10,872 bases of DNA from an uncultured Lachnospiraceae bacterium. GTDB lineage: Bacteria; Bacillota; Clostridia; Lachnospirales; Lachnospiraceae. The notes under the pieces were generated by a model. That model saw nothing but the letters and a program-made list of their open reading frames with translations. It was not told the origin of the DNA and did not search any database. Position 1 is the first letter of the stretch. Each line of letters opens with the position of its first letter. Position numbers and translations under genes: made by a program. Where the stretch lies: NCBI GenBank assembly GCA_910578645.1, contig CAJTQI010000021.1, positions 1-10,872 of the forward strand. Reading direction: 5' to 3'. Shown piece after piece: positions 7,304 to 10,872 of this stretch.

Positions 7304-8099
7304 TATTCATGTTTTACAGTTGCAGAGCGTAGGGAATATCCGTGATTTAGGCGGTTTCCAGGCAGGGAACGGAAAACAGCTAAAGTATGGAAAAATTTTT
7401 CGTTCTGCACATTTACATCATTTATCCGAAACAGATCAAATTACATTACAGGCATTAGGCGTTAATAAAGTAATTGATTTTAGGGGCATGGAAGAACAGG
7501 AAAACGAGCCGGATAAACCAATGCCGGACACGGAATATTTCCTGTTCCCTGTTTTTTCCTCTACAAGAATACCCGTAATCAACGAAGAATTTATTAAAGA
7601 TATGCTATATAATAAAGACAGTCTGATTGAACTGCTGTTCAGACAAAAAGAACAAATGCAGGAAGTATACCGGGATTTTGTGTTGGAAGAAAGCGCACGA
7701 AAAGCGTACCATGAATTTTTCCAAATACTATTAGAAAGCAATAACCCAAAAGATACTGTTTTGTTCCATTGTACTGCAGGGAAAGACCGTACAGGATTTG
7801 CCGCCGCCTTATTTTTAAGGTGTATGGGTGTTGATATGGACTGCATTATCAATGATTATCTGCTAACAAACGAATATTTAAAGAAACGGATAGAGGAAAC
7901 GATTGTAAAATTTCAGTCATTGCATATTGATGAAGCTATCATACAGGAAACAAAAAAATATTTTTTAGCGCAGGAAAATCATCTGAAACTATCTTTGCAA
8001 ACAATTTCAGATCATTATGGGGATTTTCAAACTTATCTGAAAAAGATAGGGATAGATGAAAATGCAACAGCAAAACTATTTGATAATTATACCGAGTAA
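7293..8099 (+). CDS. Tyrosine/dual-specificity-type protein phosphatase (CX5R family)
   Basis: This 268-residue protein has the layout of the bacterial Y_phosphatase3 group (LipA/MptpB-like). An N-terminal 'NIRDLGGF' motif is at 15-22, and 'RSAHLHHLSETD' at 37-48 is the region after the first strand. The P-loop HCTAGKDRTG lies at 159-168, with catalytic C160 and R166. The family hydrolyses phosphotyrosine or phosphoserine on proteins, and some members act on phosphoinositides. The lysine and aspartate after the cysteine match the wider-specificity members. No signal peptide is seen, so it is probably cytoplasmic. GAGGG lies about 8 nt before the ATG. The start overlaps the end of the PAP2 gene by 11 nt, a sign of translational coupling that would depend on ribosomes reaching the end of the interrupted PAP2 frame. 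Substrate unknown. Confidence 0.9.
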   Translation: MINNIHVLQLQSVGNIRDLGGFQAGNGKQLKYGKIFRSAHLHHLSETDQITLQALGVNKVIDFRGMEEQENEPDKPMPDTEYFLFPVFSSTRIPVINEEFIKDMLYNKDSLIELLFRQKEQMQEVYRDFVLEESARKAYHEFFQILLESNNPKDTVLFHCTAGKDRTGFAAALFLRCMGVDMDCIINDYLLTNEYLKKRIEETIVKFQSLHIDEAIIQETKKYFLAQENHLKLSLQTISDHYGDFQTYLKKIGIDENATAKLFDNYTE

Positions 8100-8117
8100 A
8101 CTTAAAAAGGTGGTGTC

Positions 8118-8336
8118 ATGGGAAAATTAATACTGCTGACACTTAACGAGCAGGAAGAAAAAGCGATTGACAAAATCATAGCGGCAATCAATAACTATAT
8201 ACAGATTGAACCTATACAAATTGCTCCTGTTTCCATTCTGTCATTTCCGGGACTGGAAATAAGGCAGCACCAACGCCGGGTATTTCAAAACGGGGAAGAA
8301 ATAGACATTACCCGCCTTACGGGGCACCCTTCATAG
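8118..8336 (+). pseudogene. Truncated winged-helix regulator (response-regulator-type DNA-binding gene cut at the 3' end)
   Basis: This 72-residue frame starts at an ATG with AAGGTGG upstream, 18 nt after the phosphatase stop. Residues 1-40 (MGKLILLTLNEQEEKAIDK...) resemble the short N-terminal segment of small Clostridial element proteins. 'LEIRQHQRRVFQNGEEIDITRL' at 46-67 is the opening beta-strand part of an OmpR-type winged helix, normally followed by the helix-turn-helix ('...EFxLLxxLAxxPGxVFSxEQ...'). Here it runs into TGHPS and a TAG stop. The DNA-recognition helix and wing are missing, so it is probably non-functional. The frame beyond the TAG stays open to 8459 but does not resemble the missing part. 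This suggests a deletion or insertion breakpoint near 8320-8335. Confidence 0.6.
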
Positions 8337-8508
8337 TGGGTGAAAGCAACAGCGTTATCGAACGAAAGGAAAAAAACTTTAGACCTATTATTGAATTCCC
8401 CCCCAAAAAATAGTCCTTTCGTGCCATTGGGCGAAAAACAGGTAATTTCTATGGTATAATTCAGTGGATGCTTTTGCTTTTAGAGGGAACGGTATTCTGC
8501 CGAAGTAA
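8336..8508 (+). pseudogene. Possible relic of a small frameshifted gene
   Basis: Three protein-like stretches follow one another in shifting frames: IERKEKNFRPIIEFPPK (frame from 8336 to the C7A6 run), SPFVPLGEKQVISMV (8412-8456), and YNSVDAFAFRGNGILPK then TAA (8455-8508). One shift at the C7A6 run and one near 8454 would join them into about 57 codons. I do not recognise the family with certainty. The evidence is only that each stretch reads like real protein, so chance is not excluded. Confidence 0.25.
8452..8460 (+). promoter_or_regulatory. Extended -10 box TGGTATAAT
   Basis: A perfect TATAAT at 8455-8460 is preceded by TG at 8452-8453, the extended -10 arrangement that can work without a good -35. 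The only -35-like hexamer, TTGGGC (8427-8432), is 22 nt away, which is too far. Transcription would start near 8467 and enter the hairpin-rich region. The same bases could instead be codons of the relic frame. Confidence 0.4.
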
Positions 8509-8721
8509 TTAGGAAAGAACGAAACCCATCAATAGCTTATAAGGTTTACAGGCAAAGCCCGTAAACACTGAAATCCTATATGCAGCGTCAGTGGAGCCTT
8601 GTCGGGGGAATGGCCGGCACGTTCAGGGAGATGGAATGACAGAGGAGATACTACACCATCATGGAAGTGAATGTATGGTCTGCAATACACAGGCTGGGGT
8701 AAAGTTTTCTTTTAAACTTTA
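8467..8721 (+). ncRNA. Candidate structured RNA of unknown class
   Basis: Successive pairings after the extended -10 box: CGGTA/TGCCG (8490-8494 with 8498-8502); GTTTAC/GTAAAC (8544-8549 with 8561-8566) enclosing GGC/GCC; ACTGA/TCAGT (8567-8571 with 8588-8592); CCTTG/CAGGG (8597-8601 with 8624-8628) with an inner CGG/CCG; TAAAGTTT/AAACTTTA (8700-8707 with 8714-8721). No known riboswitch or intron class was recognised. I looked for a group II intron domain V at 8594-8630, but the catalytic AGC pairing is not intact. Low confidence: hairpins of this size can arise by chance. Confidence 0.22.
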
Positions 8722-8826
8722 TAATTCATACTTTGCCGCTTGTATTCCGGCATGGATAGAAATATTATATGTAAGAGCAGAGTTGCAGGCTGCCACCACA
8801 ATTTACGGACAAATAATTGTGCTGGT

Positions 8827-8858
8827 TTGAGTGTTTTTTGAGATTTAGATGATACAAT
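8827..8858 (+). promoter_or_regulatory. Response-regulator promoter with direct-repeat operator
   Basis: TTGAGT (8827-8832) and TTGAGA (8838-8843) are direct repeats 11 nt apart. After a further 9 nt comes TACAAT (8853-8858). The same arrangement occurs before the ABC gene at 10657-10688, with 25 of 32 positions identical. There is no good -35 at 17 nt, as expected for a promoter that needs an activator. Probably the binding site of the response regulator encoded just downstream (autoactivation). Confidence 0.65.
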
Positions 8859-8891
8859 GGAGTGATACAAGCGAAAATCGAGGTTATAGCA

Positions 8892-9563
8892 ATGAAGAAG
8901 AAACTTCTTATCGTAGATGATGAACCGGGAATAGTAGACACAATGGCAAGCTACTTTTCCTCTCAATACGAAGTGCTGACCGCTTACGGCGGAAAGGAAG
9001 CACTTCAAAAGTTAGCAAAGCAGCCGGATTTGATTTTGCTCGACATCAATATGCCGGACATGGACGGACTGACCCTTTGCCAGAAAATCCGGGAACATAT
9101 TGCCAGCCCTATTCTTTTTCTGACAGCAAAAATAGAAGCAGCGGATAAAATTATTGGGTTTCAGGTGGGGGCGGATGATTACATCGTCAAACCCTTTGAC
9201 CTGGATGAATTAGGGGCGAGAGTTGCCGCACACCTACGGAGAGAGCAAAGACATAGGAATAAGACAGCCGTTCGTTTTTTTGGTGAGCTGGCGATTGATT
9301 ATTCGGCCCGCACTGTTACAGTGGCCGAAGCGCCTGTTGCTTTGTCAAAAAGGGAATTTGACATTGTGGAGCTGCTTTCGCTGAACGCCGGGCAGGTATT
9401 TGACCGGGAGCGGATTTATGAAGCGGTGTGGGGGCTTGACGGCGAAGGCAACAGCGATACTGTCATGGAGCATATCAGAAAAATCCGGGCAAAGCTGGCT
9501 GCTTGTACGCTTCATAGCTATATTGATACAGTTTGGGGGTGTGGTTATCGGTGGAACGCCTGA
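8892..9563 (+). CDS. OmpR-family response regulator
   Basis: This 223-residue protein has the standard two-domain layout. In the receiver domain (1-118) the acidic pocket is D9, D10 and E11, the phospho-acceptor is D51 (LLDINMPDMDG), the switch residue is T78, and K100 precedes the PF of the VKPFD motif. The OmpR-type winged helix covers about 128-222 (ALSKREFDIVELLS...VFDRERIYEAVWG...SDTVMEHIRKIRAKL...DTVWGCGYRW). All key residues are present, so it should be active. It controls transcription when phosphorylated by the kinase encoded next to it. I chose the ATG at 8892 (GAGG 8 nt upstream, conserved MKKKLLIVDD start) over GTG 8862, which lies almost at the predicted transcript start. Its promoter carries the same direct repeat as the ABC gene's, so it probably activates both itself and the transporter. 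The kinase start overlaps its 3' end. Confidence 0.93.
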   Translation: MKKKLLIVDDEPGIVDTMASYFSSQYEVLTAYGGKEALQKLAKQPDLILLDINMPDMDGLTLCQKIREHIASPILFLTAKIEAADKIIGFQVGADDYIVKPFDLDELGARVAAHLRREQRHRNKTAVRFFGELAIDYSARTVTVAEAPVALSKREFDIVELLSLNAGQVFDRERIYEAVWGLDGEGNSDTVMEHIRKIRAKLAACTLHSYIDTVWGCGYRWNA

Positions 9564-10660
9564 AAAATATGGGATTAAAGAAATCCTTTCTTATCTTGTC
9601 TGCTTCCTGTGTTTTACTGGCTCTCCTGCTGTTAGGGCTAATTTTTCTGATATGCAATTTGGTAAGTAAAACCTTTCCTGCCGGTGGGGTTGAAATTTTA
9701 TCAGATGGCTCAATCGTTAATTTGGAAGCACCAACCGCATCACAGCAAGGAATATTGAGAATGCTTAATATCATTCAAATGGTGTCCTGCATTGTTCTTC
9801 CAATGGGCGGACTGGCTCTATCCGGCGTCCTATATTACCGTATCAAATTAAAACAGCCGATTGCCGCACTACGGAATGGTATCACAAGGGTTCAAAACCA
9901 CAACCTTGACTTTTCCATGCCGGTTCGCTCTGATGATGAATTAGGCCAGCTCTGCGCCGCCTTTGATACAATGCGGGAAGAACTTTTGAAATCAAATCAG
10001 GAGCTATGGCGGCAGGCAGAAGAACGCAAAAGATTAAATGCTGCATTTTCCCATGATTTACGCAATCCGATTACGGTCTTAAAGGGAACTGTAAAACTAC
10101 TGCGGAAGGGTACGGCAGATCAGCAGGCCATTGACAGGCTGGAAAGCTATACCCTGCGTATTGAACAGTATGTAGAGGCCATGAGCAGCATACAGAGGTT
10201 AGAGCAAATGCCGGTGCGGTTAAGCGAATGTCCTTATTCTCTATTGCGTACCGAATTAGAAGATACAGCAAAACTTCTTGCAGGAACATTAGAACTATCC
10301 ATTTCTGCGCCTGATAATGGGACAACGCAATTAGATCATGGATTGTTTCTGACTGTCGCGGAAAATTTGATTGGAAATGCGGCCCGGTTTGCAAAAAGTA
10401 AAATCATCATCCATCTGGAAAGGCAAGGTAATTTTTTGCTTCTGTTGGTTACAGACGATGGCCCCGGCTATCCTGTGGAGTTGATACAGAACGGCCCGAA
10501 ACCATTTGGAAAAATGAAAGAAGATGCCGCACACTTTGGCATGGGATTATACAGCAGCCAGACGCTATGCCGAAAGCATGGGGGAACACTTGTACTGGAA
10601 AACAGACAAGATTATGGCGCAATGGCTACTGCTTCTTTCCAAATAAATTTAAAACCTTGA
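9551..10660 (+). CDS. HAMP-containing sensor histidine kinase
   Basis: The protein has about 369 residues, numbered from GTG 9551. TM1 is at about 13-38, a short external loop of about 30 residues at 39-68, TM2 at about 69-96, and HAMP at about 97-150. The H-box AFSHDLRNPI has H168 as the phosphorylated residue. The ATP-binding region has the N-box AENLIGNAA (about 270-278), the G1 box DDGPG (302-306) and the G2 box HFGMGLY (329-335). All catalytic motifs are intact. The small external loop suggests sensing at the membrane or through the partner transporter, as in BceS-type and lantibiotic-response kinases; that is inference. The start is uncertain. GTG 9551 (MERLKNMGLKKSF after initiation) overlaps the regulator by 13 nt; ATG 9569 and GTG 9539 are alternatives with weak ribosome sites. 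The last bases of its stop codon form part of the ABC operator. Confidence 0.92.
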   Translation: MERLKNMGLKKSFLILSASCVLLALLLLGLIFLICNLVSKTFPAGGVEILSDGSIVNLEAPTASQQGILRMLNIIQMVSCIVLPMGGLALSGVLYYRIKLKQPIAALRNGITRVQNHNLDFSMPVRSDDELGQLCAAFDTMREELLKSNQELWRQAEERKRLNAAFSHDLRNPITVLKGTVKLLRKGTADQQAIDRLESYTLRIEQYVEAMSSIQRLEQMPVRLSECPYSLLRTELEDTAKLLAGTLELSISAPDNGTTQLDHGLFLTVAENLIGNAARFAKSKIIIHLERQGNFLLLLVTDDGPGYPVELIQNGPKPFGKMKEDAAHFGMGLYSSQTLCRKHGGTLVLENRQDYGAMATASFQINLKP

Positions 10661-10688
10661 GAGATTTTTGAGATTTCTATTTTACACT
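10657..10688 (+). promoter_or_regulatory. ABC-transporter promoter with direct-repeat operator
   Basis: TTGAGA (10657-10662) and TTGAGA (10668-10673) are 11 nt apart, one helical turn. After 9 nt comes TACACT (10683-10688). Spacing matches the response-regulator promoter exactly, and TTTTTGAGATTT is identical in both. The first half-site includes the kinase stop codon. Activation by the adjacent response regulator is the simplest reading. The predicted transcript start is about 10695. Confidence 0.68.
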
Positions 10689-10720
10689 CTCCTTAGACTA
10701 CAAATAAGGAGAGTGTTTTT
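10684..10720 (+). terminator. Perfect 12-bp hairpin with T5: read-through terminator and ribosome-site lock
   Basis: ACACTCTCCTTA (10684-10695) and TAAGGAGAGTGT (10705-10716) are perfect inverted repeats around a 9-nt loop, with T at 10716-10720. This has the form of an intrinsic terminator after the kinase gene. The 3' arm also contains the AAGGAGAG ribosome site (10706-10713) of the ABC gene. RNA from the promoter at 10657-10688 would start at about the end of the 5' arm and could not form the hairpin. Confidence 0.75.
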
Positions 10721-10872
10721 ATGAACATTGAAGCAAAGGAACTATCAAAAATCTATGGAAGTGGTGAAAGCCGCGTCGTTGCGCTGGATAAAGTCAATCT
10801 TGAAATTGCGTCAAACGATTTTATTTCTATCATGGGACCGTCCGGCAGTGGGAAAAGCACCTTGCTCCATCT
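10721..10872 (+). CDS. ABC transporter ATP-binding protein (MacB/LolD/BceA type), 3' partial
   Basis: Only the first 50 or so codons lie in the window. They read MNIEAKELSKIYGSGESRVVALDKVNLEI..., then DFISIMGP and the Walker A motif GPSGSGKST (39-47; the lysine that contacts ATP phosphate is K45). The 'VVALDKVNLEI' and 'ISIMGPSGSGKSTLLH' pattern is that of the MacB/LolD/BceA branch, whose ATPases pair with FtsX-like permeases. Beside a two-component pair this usually means export of, or protection against, antimicrobial peptides such as bacitracin or lantibiotics; that is inference here. AAGGAGAG lies 7 nt before the ATG. The permease gene is expected just beyond the right edge. Confidence 0.92.
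   Translation, partial: MNIEAKELSKIYGSGESRVVALDKVNLEIASNDFISIMGPSGSGKSTLLH

Larger units (their letters stand above)
8337..8891. other. About 555 nt with no intact gene, rich in inverted repeats
   Basis: No convincing intact gene lies here. A 79-codon frame from GTG 8591 has no family features and no clear ribosome site. The stretch holds a 9-nt inverted repeat (8362-8370 with 8414-8422), a C7A6 run (8398-8410), an extended -10 box (8452-8460), a row of possible hairpins (8490-8628), an AT-rich inverted repeat (8700-8707 with 8714-8721), and the response-regulator promoter at the right end. It begins where the winged-helix gene breaks off, so it may be a scar of insertion or deletion. Confidence 0.6.

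Noticed and set aside
6782..8336. Two neighbouring frames (PAP2 and winged helix) contain or end at TAG, suggesting TAG recoding.
   Set aside because: The TTRAP gene ends with TAG at its natural length, and the frame beyond the winged-helix TAG does not look like the missing domain. Ordinary mutation and truncation explain both.
8594..8630. A group II intron domain V-like hairpin (GAGCC … CACG … CAGGG).
   Set aside because: The conserved AGC pairing partner and GAAA-type tetraloop are not intact, no reverse transcriptase gene is nearby, and no GTGYG intron start is seen.
8591..8830. A 79-codon frame starting at GTG in the gene-free stretch.
   Set aside because: No convincing ribosome site, no recognisable family pattern, unusual composition, and it overlaps hairpins and the response-regulator promoter.
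8862..8891. A GTG start giving a ten-residue longer response regulator.
   Set aside because: The added residues precede the conserved MKKKLLIVDD start, and GTG 8862 is almost at the predicted transcript start; ATG 8892 has GAGG at proper spacing.

Overview
The window looks like part of an integrative conjugative element, or a relative of one, from a gut Clostridia-type Firmicute (Lachnospiraceae or Oscillospiraceae-like). The evidence is AGGAG-type ribosome binding sites, strong TTGACA/TATAAT-type promoters, and a conjugation-accessory block: a very large multidomain 'polyvalent' protein with YodL-like and DUF3849-like parts, a TTRAP-family small protein, and a zinc-ribbon protein. These families are typical of Clostridial conjugative transposons. 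The species cannot be read from the sequence.

Layout. (1) 1-4053: the 3' part of the polyvalent gene, which is open at the left edge, then a 68-residue TTRAP protein 4 nt later, closed by a strong intrinsic terminator. (2) 4130-4989: a zinc-ribbon gene with its own promoter. (3) 5091-8336: a more AT-rich cargo segment. A MarR-type repressor is divergent from an apparent operon of an aldo/keto reductase, a PAP2-family phosphatase interrupted by an in-frame TAG, a CX5R tyrosine/dual-specificity-type phosphatase, and a winged-helix gene cut short at its 3' end. The divergent promoters carry near-identical 14-nt repeats and a palindrome over the -10 box, which suits autoregulation by MarR. (4) 8337-8891: about 555 nt with no intact gene. 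It holds inverted repeats, a row of possible hairpins, an extended -10 box and perhaps the remains of a small frameshifted gene. (5) 8892-10872: an OmpR-type response regulator, an overlapping HAMP histidine kinase with a short external loop, and the start of an ABC-transporter ATPase of the MacB/LolD/BceA type. This gene order is typical of antimicrobial-peptide sensing and resistance modules.

The most interesting signals are regulatory and architectural. A direct repeat (TTGAG units 11 nt apart, 9 nt before a TACAAT/TACACT box) precedes both the response regulator and the ABC gene, so it is a good candidate operator. Between kinase and ABC gene lies a perfect 12-bp inverted repeat ending in T5 that also covers the ABC ribosome binding site. 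The predicted start of the ABC transcript falls at the end of the 5' arm, so only read-through RNA from the kinase gene could form the hairpin. Inside the polyvalent gene, two copies of a 23-nt perfect palindrome, in the same frame, encode the octapeptide TSGH(N/D)VQK in linkers between domains.
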